This document shows positions 12,359 to 21,237 of a stretch of DNA of 64,000 nt, one piece after another. Positions within the stretch are counted from its first letter, which is position 1. Every line of letters begins with the position of its first letter. The notes under the pieces were generated by a model. The model did not search any database and was not told where the DNA came from. It was given only the letters and a program-made list of their open reading frames with translations. The translations under genes were made by a program, and so were the position numbers. This DNA comes from Gemmatimonadota bacterium (GTDB lineage: Bacteria > Gemmatimonadota > Gemmatimonadetes > Longimicrobiales > Gaopeijiaceae), in NCBI GenBank assembly GCA_007121455.1, contig SKKN01000010.1:25262-89261 (forward strand), written 5' to 3'.

Positions 12359-13159
12359 ATGGCCGCAGCAGAGGAGCAGTCCGACGTGGGAGCCCCGCTT
12401 CGGATCGCCGACCGTGAATTCTCGTCCCGGCTCATCGTCGGGACGGGGAAGTATCCGGACAACGAGACGATGGTCGAGGCCATCCGTGCGAGTGGGGCGG
12501 AGATGGTCACTGTCGCGGTCAGGCGGGTGGACCTGGACCGCTCGAAGGAGGAGGGAGTGCTCCATCACCTCCACCCGGACGAGTTCTTCCTGCTGGCGAA
12601 TACGGCGGGGTGCTACACGGCGGACGAGGCGATCCGCTACGCGCGCCTGGCTCGCGCCGCCGGCTTCAACGAGTGGATCAAGCTCGAAGTCATCGGGGAC
12701 GAGCACACGCTGCTCCCCGACGTCCACGCCACGCTCGAAGCCGCCCGGGTCCTGGTCGAGGAAGACTTCAAAGTGCTCGCGTACACGAATGACGATCTCG
12801 TCACGGCGCTTCGGCTCGAGGACGTGGGGTGCGCGTCCGTGATGCCGCTCGCAAGCCCCATCGGGAGCGGCCTGGGCCTCGTCAATCCGTACTACATCCG
12901 GGAGATCAAGCGTCGCCTCGAGGTGCCGGTCATCGTGGACGCCGGTGTGGGAACGGCATCGGACGCGTGCGCCACGATGGAGCAGGGCGTGGATGGAGTC
13001 CTCATGAACACCGCGATCGCTGCGGCGAAGGATCCGGTGCAGATGGCGGGTGCGATGCGCCTCGCCGTGCGGGCCGGGCGCGCCGCCTACCTTGCCGGAC
13101 GGATGCCCGTGCGGGAGTTCGCCGTCCCCTCCTCGCCGGAACGGGGGATGCTCGACTGA
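12359..13159 (+). CDS. thiG: Thiazole synthase ThiG
   Basis: Forms the thiazole phosphate ring from deoxyxylulose phosphate, dehydroglycine and ThiS-bound sulfur; TIM barrel of about 266 residues. The Schiff-base lysine is in NEWIKLEVIGDEHTLLPD. Other conserved parts: SRLIVGTGKYPDN, VTVAVRRVDL, VMPLASPIGSGLGL and DAGVGTASDACATMEQGVDGVLMNTAIA. ATG 12359 follows AAGGAGGAG closely; an ATG at 12341 would add six residues. The stop is coupled to the rsmB start. Confidence 0.95.
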   Translation: MAAAEEQSDVGAPLRIADREFSSRLIVGTGKYPDNETMVEAIRASGAEMVTVAVRRVDLDRSKEEGVLHHLHPDEFFLLANTAGCYTADEAIRYARLARAAGFNEWIKLEVIGDEHTLLPDVHATLEAARVLVEEDFKVLAYTNDDLVTALRLEDVGCASVMPLASPIGSGLGLVNPYYIREIKRRLEVPVIVDAGVGTASDACATMEQGVDGVLMNTAIAAAKDPVQMAGAMRLAVRAGRAAYLAGRMPVREFAVPSSPERGMLD

Positions 13160-14469
13160 GCTCCACCGATCTCACCACGGCTCGCATAGCGGCATTCGAG
13201 GTGCTCCGCGCGGTGAGCCGCGGGCGGCGCCTCGATCTCGCCTTCGGAGAGGCCGCAGCAAGGCTCCCTTCCGGTGGAGCGCCGTGGGTCCAGGAGGTCG
13301 TCTACGGCACGGTCCGACTCCGCGGTCGGATCGACCACCTTCTCGACCACCACCTCGATCGTGGGGTGGACAGCGTCCCCTCTCCGCTCCTCGATACGCT
13401 TCGCCTGGGAGCGTACGAGCTCCTCCACATGTCCGGCGTCCCGGCATACGCCGCCGTCTCGCAGGCCGTGGAGCAGGGACGGAGCTCCGGGGGCCGGAAG
13501 GGAGGGTCCCTGGTGAACGCGGTGCTCCGGGCGGTCCAACGGACGGGCGAGGATCCCGCCCTCTTTCCGGACCCCGACCGGGATCCGGCGGCCTTTCTCG
13601 CCACGTGGGGGTCGCATCCCCGGTGGCTCGTGGACCGTTGGCTCGAGCGGTGGCCGGTGGAAGATGTGCGGCGTCTCGTCGAGGCGAACAACCGTGTCCC
13701 GTCCCTCTATGTGCACCCCCTCCGGATTCCGGTCGAGGAGGCTCTCGCGCGGCTCACCGAAGACGGTGTGCGTGCGTCCGAGGTGCCGGACGGGGGTGGA
13801 TGCATCCTCGTCGAGGAGAGGGGTGGGGATCCCGGTTCGTTGATCCGGCGGGTGGAGGGCATCGTCCAGGACCCGGCCGCGGCGCTCGTCACGCGGTTCG
13901 CCGGCTTTTCGGTCGGTAGCCGGATCGGCGATCTCTGTGCTGCTCCGGGCGGGAAAGCCCTCGCGTTGGCCGCGAAGGGGGTGTGGGTGGTGGCTGCCGA
14001 CCGCTCGCTTCCCCGCCTTCGGCTCGTGGGGAAGGGGGCGCAGCGACTGGGGCTCGGGCCGGGAAGAGTGGTCGCACTCGCCGAGCAGCCGCCCTTTCGG
14101 ACCCTGGACGGGGTGCTCCTCGACGTGCCCTGTTCGGGGACGGGAACCCTCGCACGGCATCCCGATGCCCGTTGGCGGCTGACACCGGGTGACGTGGCGG
14201 CGCTCTCCCGGGTGCAGGAACGGATCCTCGAAGGAGCGTCTCCGGTCGTGCGGCCCGGGGGACTTCTCGTGTACTCGACGTGTACTATGGAGGTGGAGGA
14301 AAACGAGGAGCGGGTGGAGGCCTTTCTGGCCCGACACCCGGAGTTCGAGCTGGAGAAAGGGGAGGCGGCTCGAGGGATCCCAGCGGCCGAAGAGGGGTTA
14401 CTCCAACTGCTCCCCCAGAACACAGGATTCGACGGGGCATTCGCCGCCCGTTTGAGGAGGACGGCATGA
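13156..14469 (+). CDS. rsmB: 16S rRNA (cytosine-967-C5)-methyltransferase RsmB
   Basis: SAM-dependent m5C methyltransferase of about 437 residues. An N-terminal NusB-like RNA-binding domain (ARIAAFEVLRAV, VQEVVYGTVRLRGRIDHLL, DTLRLGAYELLHM) is followed by the catalytic domain. The SAM site is GDLCAAPGGKALALA; motif IV is LLDVPCSGTGTLARHPDARW; the nucleophilic Cys is in YSTCTMEVEENE. The NusB-like domain begins immediately, and the only plausible start near its beginning is a CTG at 13156, four bases overlapping the thiG stop. An in-frame GTG at 13201 would cut into the domain. The stop overlaps the next ATG by four bases. Confidence 0.88.
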   Translation: MSSTDLTTARIAAFEVLRAVSRGRRLDLAFGEAAARLPSGGAPWVQEVVYGTVRLRGRIDHLLDHHLDRGVDSVPSPLLDTLRLGAYELLHMSGVPAYAAVSQAVEQGRSSGGRKGGSLVNAVLRAVQRTGEDPALFPDPDRDPAAFLATWGSHPRWLVDRWLERWPVEDVRRLVEANNRVPSLYVHPLRIPVEEALARLTEDGVRASEVPDGGGCILVEERGGDPGSLIRRVEGIVQDPAAALVTRFAGFSVGSRIGDLCAAPGGKALALAAKGVWVVAADRSLPRLRLVGKGAQRLGLGPGRVVALAEQPPFRTLDGVLLDVPCSGTGTLARHPDARWRLTPGDVAALSRVQERILEGASPVVRPGGLLVYSTCTMEVEENEERVEAFLARHPEFELEKGEAARGIPAAEEGLLQLLPQNTGFDGAFAARLRRTA

Positions 14470-15338
14470 GGCTCGGCGGCTCGATGAAGAGGCGGCGGGA
14501 ACGTTCCGGCGCCGCGAAAAAGAAGAAGGCAGGCCCCCGGACAGCGGCAGGCTGGTTGCCGGCGGGCTGGCGGCTTCCCCGGTTACAGGGGGGAGTCCCG
14601 AGTCTTCTCACCGTCGTGCTGCTCGGCATCCTCGGGGTCGGCAGCGGGTACCTCGTTGCGACCCAGTTCCTGTTTCCGGCCCCGGCGAGCGTCCAGAACT
14701 TCGTATCCGTTCCCGATCTCCAGGGTATGAATGCGGAGGAGGCGTCCGAGGCCCTCGCGGCCCACGCCTTGCGGATCGGTCTCGTGGATTCGGTTCGGCA
14801 TCCCGAGGTTCCCGACGGTGAGATCGTCGGGCAGAGCCCGTTTCCGGGTCAGCTCTCCGCTCCGGATGGTGAGGTGCGGCTGACGCTGAGCCTCGGTCCC
14901 GAGACCCGACCGGTTCCCGATATTCTGCGGCTGCGTGGAGACCGCGCCCAGACCGTGCTCCAGGCGAGCGGGTTCGCCGTGGTGGTGGATTCGGTGGAAT
15001 CCACCCTGCCGATGGGGCGGGTGGTGTCGGTCGAGCCCGAAGTGGGGACGAACACGGTGCTTCCCGCCGAAGTCGCGCTGGTGGTGAGCCTCGGTCCGCC
15101 TCTCGTCGAGCTCCCGGACCTTCGCGGGCTCCAGGAGGAGGAGGCGATCGCGATCCTCGATTCCCTCGGGCTCGTCGTCGGGGAGGTGGAAACCCGATTC
15201 CGGTTCGGCTTTCGCCGAGGTGAGGTGCTCGACCAGGATCCGCCCCCCGAGGTGGAGGTGGAAAAGGGAAGCGCCGTGCGCCTCATCGTGGGGCAAAGGG
15301 GGATTCTTCCGGGGAACCCCGAAGGTCGGGAACCGTAG
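14466..15338 (+). CDS. Membrane-anchored protein with three PASTA domains
   Basis: A 290-residue protein: a basic cytosolic N terminus, one membrane helix around residues 42-65 (SLLTVVLLGILGVGSGYLVA), then three PASTA repeats outside the membrane (starting about VSVPDLQGMN, RPVPDILRLRGD and VELPDLRGLQEEE). PASTA domains bind peptidoglycan or muropeptides in kinases and penicillin-binding proteins, but neither catalytic domain is attached here. It overlaps rsmB by four bases. The obvious role is wall sensing or anchoring; the partner is unknown. Confidence 0.88.
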   Translation: MRLGGSMKRRRERSGAAKKKKAGPRTAAGWLPAGWRLPRLQGGVPSLLTVVLLGILGVGSGYLVATQFLFPAPASVQNFVSVPDLQGMNAEEASEALAAHALRIGLVDSVRHPEVPDGEIVGQSPFPGQLSAPDGEVRLTLSLGPETRPVPDILRLRGDRAQTVLQASGFAVVVDSVESTLPMGRVVSVEPEVGTNTVLPAEVALVVSLGPPLVELPDLRGLQEEEAIAILDSLGLVVGEVETRFRFGFRRGEVLDQDPPPEVEVEKGSAVRLIVGQRGILPGNPEGREP

Positions 15339-15375
15339 GAGTTAGCGGCGTTCGTGCTCAGGGGAGAGCGAAATC

Positions 15376-15933
15376 ATGAAGAAGAAAAATTCCAGGTTAC
15401 CCTACGCTTTGGCCCTCCTGGCCCTCGGTGTCGTGGTCGTCCTGGCGTGGGTCACGAAGGACCGCTTCACCCCCGTGGGTCCGGGCAGCCCCGCACCCGA
15501 GTTCGAAGCCGTGGACCGGAGGGGCGAGCCGGCGACCCTCGCGGATTACCGCGGGGAGGTGGTGCTCCTCAACATCTGGGCGACGTGGTGCCCTCCCTGC
15601 GTGAAGGAGATGCCTTCGATGCAGCGGCTCTACGAGGAGCTTTCGGCCGAGGATTTCGAGATCGTCGCCGTGAGCGTGGATGCTCCGGTGGGGCGGCGGG
15701 ATCCAGGGGGCAATCCCGGTGGTGACGTCTGGGCCTTCGCCGACTCTCTCGGGTTGACCTTCCCCATCGTGCACAATCCGAGCGGGGACATCCAGCGCAG
15801 GTATCAGACCACCGGTGTGCCCGAGTCGTTCGTGATCGGCCGGGACGGCGTCATCTACCGGAAGGTCGCGGGAGCCACGGACTGGGACGCTCCGCAGTAC
15901 GTCGAGTTCATCCGTCGACTACTCGACGAATGA
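15376..15933 (+). CDS. TlpA/ResA-like membrane-anchored thiol-disulfide oxidoreductase
   Basis: A 185-residue thioredoxin-fold protein tethered by an N-terminal helix (about residues 9-26) and exposed outside the inner membrane. The active site is W71-C72-P-P-C75 in NIWATWCPPCVKEMP, followed by MQRLYEEL as in ResA/TlpA. The conserved cis-proline region is TTGVPESFVIGRDG. Such proteins reduce apocytochrome c or other exported proteins. No cytochrome maturation genes are adjacent, so the substrate is open. Only 37 bases separate it from the PASTA gene and 10 from the YbbR gene. Confidence 0.88.
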   Translation: MKKKNSRLPYALALLALGVVVVLAWVTKDRFTPVGPGSPAPEFEAVDRRGEPATLADYRGEVVLLNIWATWCPPCVKEMPSMQRLYEELSAEDFEIVAVSVDAPVGRRDPGGNPGGDVWAFADSLGLTFPIVHNPSGDIQRRYQTTGVPESFVIGRDGVIYRKVAGATDWDAPQYVEFIRRLLDE

Positions 15934-15943
15934 GGGCGCGTCC

Positions 15944-16888
15944 GTGAGCCTTCCGTCCCGTCTGCTGGCTCGTAACTGGACACTCAAGATTTCCGCGCTC
16001 GGCCTGGCCCTCCTCCTCTGGATCTCGGTTCGCGTCGAGACCCCCGATCGACATGAGCTGCCCGACATCCCCGTTCGCGTGGAACTCAACGACCCCGAGT
16101 GGCTGATGGCGGGCGAGCCCCTCCCCACGACCGTATCGGTTCGCTTCAGCGGTCCCTCCCGGGAACTGATCCGGATGGCGATGGACCGACCCAACGTCGT
16201 GATCCCGGTGGACCTGGTCCACCGGGAGGACACCACGGTGATTCTCCGGAGTCAGTGGGTGCGGGTTCAGGATCGACCGGGAGTGACGGTAGACGACATC
16301 CAACCTTCGTCCGTACGGCTCGCGTTCGAGGCGATCGAGAGGGTGTCCGTTCCCATTTTGGTGCGTGCAACGGGAACCCTGCCTTCCGGTCTCGCGATGG
16401 CGGGTTCGCCGGAGGCCCATCCCGCGGAGGTTCGGCTGACGGGGCGCGCGAGCCGAGTCGAGGAAGTCGATTCGGTTCCGCTCGAAGTGGTGGACCTGGC
16501 AGAGGTGCATTCCTCGGACTTCCAGGTGATCCCAGTCGACACCACGGGGCTTTCCGAGCTTCAGCTCACTCCGACTGTGGTGTCCGTGAGGTTCCCGGTC
16601 GAGACGGAGGTGGAGCGGGTGGTGAGCGGGATTCCCGTAGTGTTGACGCCGGAGCGCGAAGACGTGGAAGTCTCCCCCTCGACACTCACCGTGACCGTCA
16701 TGGGGGCTCGATCGCTCGTCGAGGGCCTCGATCCGACGACCCTCCGCCTGGTGGCGGGGGTCGATGACGTGACGTTGGAAGACGACGAGGAAGAGGAGGT
16801 GAGCGTCACGCTCGAGGGGCTTCCCGACCTCGTCCGTGGAAGCCCCTCCCAGAGCACGGTCACCGTCAGACCCGTGGAAGCCGGGTGA
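15944..16888 (+). CDS. YbbR-domain protein (CdaR-like)
   Basis: A 314-residue protein with one N-terminal membrane helix (LKISALGLALLLWISV) followed by three to four extracytoplasmic YbbR repeats of about 75 residues each, recognisable as beta-rich units such as VPVRVELNDPEWLM and VPILVRATGTLPSG. In Firmicutes the homologue CdaR regulates the cyclic-di-AMP synthase CdaA, normally encoded just upstream; no cdaA is present in this window, so that role cannot be inferred. GTG start; the stop overlaps tsaD by four bases. Confidence 0.8.
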   Translation: MSLPSRLLARNWTLKISALGLALLLWISVRVETPDRHELPDIPVRVELNDPEWLMAGEPLPTTVSVRFSGPSRELIRMAMDRPNVVIPVDLVHREDTTVILRSQWVRVQDRPGVTVDDIQPSSVRLAFEAIERVSVPILVRATGTLPSGLAMAGSPEAHPAEVRLTGRASRVEEVDSVPLEVVDLAEVHSSDFQVIPVDTTGLSELQLTPTVVSVRFPVETEVERVVSGIPVVLTPEREDVEVSPSTLTVTVMGARSLVEGLDPTTLRLVAGVDDVTLEDDEEEEVSVTLEGLPDLVRGSPSQSTVTVRPVEAG

Positions 16889-17955
16889 GCGCCCCTCTCG
16901 TTCTGGGGATCGAGACGAGTTGCGATGAAACCGCCGTCGCGGTCCTGCGGGGAAGGGAAGAGATCCTCGGACACGTGATCCTCTCCCAGGACGTGCACCG
17001 GGTGTACGGAGGGGTCGTCCCGGAGTTGGCCGCCCGGGCCCACCTCCGGGTGCTCGACGACGTGGTCGATCAGGCTCTCCAAGAGGCGGATGCGCCCCTC
17101 GAAGCGGTGGACCTGATCGCGGTGACTGCGGGCCCGGGACTGATCGGAGCCCTCCTCGTCGGCGTATCGTGGGCGAAGAGCGTGGCGTTCGCCCTCGACC
17201 GACCGCTGATCGGGGTTCACCATATGGAGGCTCACCTCTTTGGCCCGGTGCTCGAAGATCCCGAGGCCCGCCCGCCCTTCGTCGGCCTTCTGGTCTCGGG
17301 GGGGCACACGCTCCTCCTCCACGTCGAGGCGTGGGGAGACTACCGGTTGCTCGGCAAGACGCGGGACGACGCGGCAGGGGAGGCCTTCGACAAGGTGGCG
17401 AAGCTTCTGGAGCTGCCGTATCCGGGGGGGCCGGCGCTGGAGCGCCTCGCAGAGCAGGGCGATCCCGCGCGGCACACGCTCCCTCGGCCCATGCTCCGAA
17501 CGGAACACCAGCCGGGGGACCCCGAGTACTACGACTTCTCCTTCAGTGGCCTCAAGACAGCGGTCGCGGGGCGGGTGAAGGAGCTTCGTGCGGAGGGCAC
17601 CCTCGAGGGCGAACGTCCCCACCTCGCGGCTGCCTTCCAGGACGCCGCGGTCGATGTCCTCGTCTCCAAGACCCTTCGTGCGGTCGACGAGACCGGCTGC
17701 GGCAGGGTCCTGCTGGGGGGCGGGGTCTCCGCCAACCGGCCGCTCCGGGAGACGATGGCGCGGAGACTCGGGCCCTCGGGGAACGTGTTTCGCGCATCCC
17801 CCCGCCTTTCGCTCGACAATGGTGCAATGGTCGCGCGGGCCGGCCTCTTCCACTTCGAAGAAGGGCGTGTGTCGGGGCTCGAGTTGGGGGCGGACGCCAA
17901 CTATCCATTCCCCGGCCTGCGGGCCTCGGCCGACTGGGGCGGTTCCGCGGCGTAG
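16885..17955 (+). CDS. tsaD: tRNA N6-threonylcarbamoyladenosine transferase TsaD
   Basis: Catalytic subunit of the t6A37 tRNA-modifying complex, 356 residues. ASKHA-fold motifs are clear: LGIETSCDETAVAVL at the N terminus, the metal-binding HHMEAH, SGGHTLLLHV, DDAAGEAFDKVAKLL, DFSFSGLKTAV, GGGVSANRPLRE and SLDNGAMVARAG. The GTG start is coupled to the YbbR stop. Its partners TsaB and TsaE are not in the window. Confidence 0.96.
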   Translation: MSAPLVLGIETSCDETAVAVLRGREEILGHVILSQDVHRVYGGVVPELAARAHLRVLDDVVDQALQEADAPLEAVDLIAVTAGPGLIGALLVGVSWAKSVAFALDRPLIGVHHMEAHLFGPVLEDPEARPPFVGLLVSGGHTLLLHVEAWGDYRLLGKTRDDAAGEAFDKVAKLLELPYPGGPALERLAEQGDPARHTLPRPMLRTEHQPGDPEYYDFSFSGLKTAVAGRVKELRAEGTLEGERPHLAAAFQDAAVDVLVSKTLRAVDETGCGRVLLGGGVSANRPLRETMARRLGPSGNVFRASPRLSLDNGAMVARAGLFHFEEGRVSGLELGADANYPFPGLRASADWGGSAA

Positions 17956-18069
17956 CCCGCTGGGCTTCATGGTCTTGCTCCGAAGATGTCCGGGCGAGGG
18001 TATGTCTCGTCCGTTTCGGGCTCCCGGTAGTATCTTTGAGGGATTCGCATTCCAGCGGGAATAGCACAG

Positions 18070-18951
18070 ATGCTCACGATCCTTCACGGATCCGATCTCC
18101 ATTTCGGAAAGCCGCACGCGCCCGACGCCGCCGAGGCGTTTCTCGCCACGGTGGAAGAGGTGGCTCCCGACCTCATCGTCCTCTCGGGTGACTTCACCCA
18201 GCGGGCGAAAGTGAAGGAGTACCGGGCCGCGCGTGCGTATCTGGATCGTCTGCCCGACGTGCCGACCGTGGTCACCCCCGGGAATCACGACATCCCTCTC
18301 TACCGCGTCTTCGAGCGTCTCCTCGATCCCTACCGGAACTACCGAAAGTGGATCGCGCCGGATCTGGATCAGGTTGTCGAAGCTCCGGGTGCCGTCGTCG
18401 TCGCGCTGAACTCCACCACCCCGCGCAGGGCGATCGTGAACGGCAGGCTCGAGGAGAGCCAACTCGACTTTGCCAGGCGCGCGTTCGGCGACGCCCCCTC
18501 CGGTTCGATCCGCATTGCGGTCATGCACCACCACCTCGCCCCCGCTCCCGACTACGAAGGCGATCGGCCCGTGCCGAATGCCCGCGGGATCCTCGACGCG
18601 TTCTTCGAGATGGGGGTGGAGTTGGTTCTGGGAGGGCACCTGCACCGGGCCTACATCGGGAACTCCCTCGATGTCTATCCCGGGAACGACCGGGACCGCG
18701 GGATCGTGATCGTGCAGAGTGGTACGACGACCTCCCGGAGAGGGCGTGCCCGCGAGTCCACGAAGAACTCGTGCAACGTAATCCGCGTGCTGGAGGACCG
18801 GCTCGAGGTCGTCCACTACATGCACTTCAGCGAGCTCCGCGGGTTTGCACCATTCAGCGTGCATGCCTTCCCCCGGTGGGGAAAGAAGCACTTCGATCCC
18901 GCAATCGTGAAAGCACGGCTGCCGCTTCCGGAGATGGAGCGGATGCGGTGA
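18070..18951 (+). CDS. Calcineurin-like metallophosphoesterase (Icc/CpdA-like)
   Basis: A 293-residue cytosolic phosphoesterase. The five metal-binding motifs are in order: SDLHFG, GDFTQ, GNHD, MHHHL and GGHLH. Close architecture to cAMP phosphodiesterase CpdA/Icc, but the substrate of this family varies widely (cyclic nucleotides, UDP-diacylglucosamine, phospholipids), so no exact reaction is claimed. Its stop overlaps the GTG of the Omp85-type gene, placing it in an operon with outer-membrane assembly genes. That leaves an envelope-related substrate open as an alternative. Confidence 0.82.
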   Translation: MLTILHGSDLHFGKPHAPDAAEAFLATVEEVAPDLIVLSGDFTQRAKVKEYRAARAYLDRLPDVPTVVTPGNHDIPLYRVFERLLDPYRNYRKWIAPDLDQVVEAPGAVVVALNSTTPRRAIVNGRLEESQLDFARRAFGDAPSGSIRIAVMHHHLAPAPDYEGDRPVPNARGILDAFFEMGVELVLGGHLHRAYIGNSLDVYPGNDRDRGIVIVQSGTTTSRRGRARESTKNSCNVIRVLEDRLEVVHYMHFSELRGFAPFSVHAFPRWGKKHFDPAIVKARLPLPEMERMR

Positions 18952-21236
18952 TCCTTCTCTGGCCACGCCGTTCCTGGTGGTCGGGGTCTCGGAAGCGGGG
19001 CTCCTTCGCCGTCCTCTTCGGCCTCGTCCTCCTCCTCTCCCCTCTCCTCGCCGACGAGGCGGGGGCGCAGGCGACGAGGCCCGAGCTCGTACGGCTCAAC
19101 TTCGAGGGGAACGACACCTTCTCCGACCGGGCGCTCTCGAACGCGATCATCACCCGACCCACGGCCTGCCGCTCGTTCGTCCTCCAGCCTCTCTGCTGGG
19201 CCGGCGCCGACTTCGCCATCGATCCGTCCTTCCTCCACCCCCGCGTGCTCCGGGACGACCATGCGCGCGTCCTCCTCTATTACTACCAGAGGGGATTCCG
19301 GGAGGCCCAGGTGGACACCGTAGTGAATCGCCGAGAGGGCGAGCGGGCGGAGTTGACGTTTTCGATCCGGGAAGGAGTGCCGGTACGGGTGGAGTCGCTC
19401 ATCGTGACCGGACTGGAGGAGCTGGAAGACCCCTCCCTCGGTCTCGACCTCCCCGTGTCGGAGGGCGACCCGCTCAACCTGATCACCCTCGATGCCGCCC
19501 GGGACACCCTGGCAAAGCGGCTCAGGAACCGCGGCTACGCACAGGTCGACGTGCTTCGCCACCTCTTCATCCCCAGTACGGACCCGTTCGCGGCGGAGGT
19601 CGAGTTCGACGTCTACGCCGGGCCCCAGGCGCGCTTCGGGCCGATCGAAGTCGTCGGAAACGAGAAGATCGCCGAGAGTGTTGTCCTTCGGATGCTCCCC
19701 TTCCAGGAGGGGGACCTCTACTCGGAGGACCTGATCTTCTCGGGCCAGCGGAACCTCTTCAACCTGGACATCTTCCGCCACGCCTCGATCGCGCAGGATC
19801 TCGAGCACGAACCGGACAGCATCGTTCCGCTCCGGGTCCAGGTGAACGAGGGCCATTCCCACCGGGTCCGTGCGGGAGCCGGTTGGACGACCGCGGAGTG
19901 CTTCAACACGGACAACCGGTGGTCGAGCCGCAACTTCATGGGAGGGGCTCGACGTCTCGTCGTGCGGGGCCGGGTCTCCAATCTGTTCACCTCCTCGCTT
20001 CGGGATCAGCTTTGTCCGCAGGCGGGCACGGGTCCCTACGGCGACGTGAACTGGAGCCTCTCCGCCGACTTCACCCAGCCCTGGATCTTCTCGCCCCGGA
20101 ACTCCTTTTCCGCCTCCGTCTTCGCCGAGCGCCAGAGCCTCCAGGACGTGTTCGTGCGCGAGGCGCTCGGGCTGAATCTGGGACTCACGCGGGGGCTCGG
20201 GCGCGGTACCTCCGTGACGGTCTCCTACCGGCCGCAGGTGGCCCGGCTCGATGCCGCGGAGATTTTCTTCTGTACGAGCTTCCTTATCTGTGACCCGCAG
20301 GACATCGATGCGCTGCAGGCGACGAACCGCCTCTTTCCGCTTGGCCTCTCGTATGTGAGGGACCGGACGAACATTGCGCTCGCCCCGACGGCCGGGTACA
20401 CCCTCCTCTTCGATTTCGAGCACTCCTCGGAGTGGACGGGCTCGGAGTTCACCCACAACCGGGTCATCGCCGAAGGCACGTCGTTTTATGAGCTCCGCCC
20501 GGACGTGGTCCTGGCGACGCGCCTTCGGGGGGGGTGGCTCGACACCGGCCGCTTCCAGGGGGATGTGAGTCGGCTGAGCGGGCTCAGGATCGCACACCCA
20601 CAGAAGCGCTTCTTCTCGGGCGGATCGAACAGCGTGAGGGGGTTCGCACAGAACCAGATCGGCCCGCGGGTCCTGACGGTGGGAGTGGACCGGCTCCTCC
20701 AGACGGTCGACGAGGAGGGAGCGCCCATCTGCGGCCCCGTCGAGATCCTCGCGACCACCTGTGATGCGAGCGCCATCTCCGACCGCAACTTCCTCGCGCG
20801 CCCCACGGGTGGCAATGCCGTGGTCGAAGGGAGCGCGGAACTCCGCTTCCCCCTCGCTTCTCCCCTCCTTCGGGGCGCTGCGTTCTTCGACTTTGGACAG
20901 GTGTGGCCGGAGGCCGGCGGGATGAACCTCCGGGACCTCGAGCTCTCTCCGGGGCTCGGCGTGCGCTACATGACCCCGATCGGTCCAATCCGCGTCGATG
21001 TCGGATACCGCCTCGGAGGAGCGCAGAGCCTCCAGGTCATCACCTCCCAGATCGAACCCTTCGACCCGACCCGTCACCGGACGGAGGATCAGCTCCGCGG
21101 ACCGGACGACGAGCCGCTGGGCTTCGTGCTGTCCGAGGAGCTCGCGCTGCTGGGACCGACGGTGCGGTTCGACGAGGGCACCGGGTTCGCGCTGGGGCGG
21201 TTCCAGCTCCACCTCTCCATCGGTCACGCCTTCTGA
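18948..21236 (+). CDS. Omp85-family outer-membrane assembly protein (TamA/BamA-like)
   Basis: A 762-residue outer-membrane protein. A basic N terminus and hydrophobic core ending near LADEAGAQA form a probable signal peptide. Two to three POTRA-like domains follow (VRLNFEGNDTFSDRALSNAI; FGPIEVVGNEKIAESVVLRM). The C-terminal half is a 16-strand-type barrel with the Omp85 signature FFSGGSNSVRGF and a terminal Phe (HAF). Immediate linkage to a TamB gene argues for TamA, or for a Bam-like factor working with TamB, rather than the main BamA, which usually has five POTRA domains. GTG 18948 is coupled to the preceding stop; the long upstream open frame is a shadow. Confidence 0.85.
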   Translation: MILLWPRRSWWSGSRKRGSFAVLFGLVLLLSPLLADEAGAQATRPELVRLNFEGNDTFSDRALSNAIITRPTACRSFVLQPLCWAGADFAIDPSFLHPRVLRDDHARVLLYYYQRGFREAQVDTVVNRREGERAELTFSIREGVPVRVESLIVTGLEELEDPSLGLDLPVSEGDPLNLITLDAARDTLAKRLRNRGYAQVDVLRHLFIPSTDPFAAEVEFDVYAGPQARFGPIEVVGNEKIAESVVLRMLPFQEGDLYSEDLIFSGQRNLFNLDIFRHASIAQDLEHEPDSIVPLRVQVNEGHSHRVRAGAGWTTAECFNTDNRWSSRNFMGGARRLVVRGRVSNLFTSSLRDQLCPQAGTGPYGDVNWSLSADFTQPWIFSPRNSFSASVFAERQSLQDVFVREALGLNLGLTRGLGRGTSVTVSYRPQVARLDAAEIFFCTSFLICDPQDIDALQATNRLFPLGLSYVRDRTNIALAPTAGYTLLFDFEHSSEWTGSEFTHNRVIAEGTSFYELRPDVVLATRLRGGWLDTGRFQGDVSRLSGLRIAHPQKRFFSGGSNSVRGFAQNQIGPRVLTVGVDRLLQTVDEEGAPICGPVEILATTCDASAISDRNFLARPTGGNAVVEGSAELRFPLASPLLRGAAFFDFGQVWPEAGGMNLRDLELSPGLGVRYMTPIGPIRVDVGYRLGGAQSLQVITSQIEPFDPTRHRTEDQLRGPDDEPLGFVLSEELALLGPTVRFDEGTGFALGRFQLHLSIGHAF

Positions 21237-21237
21237 C

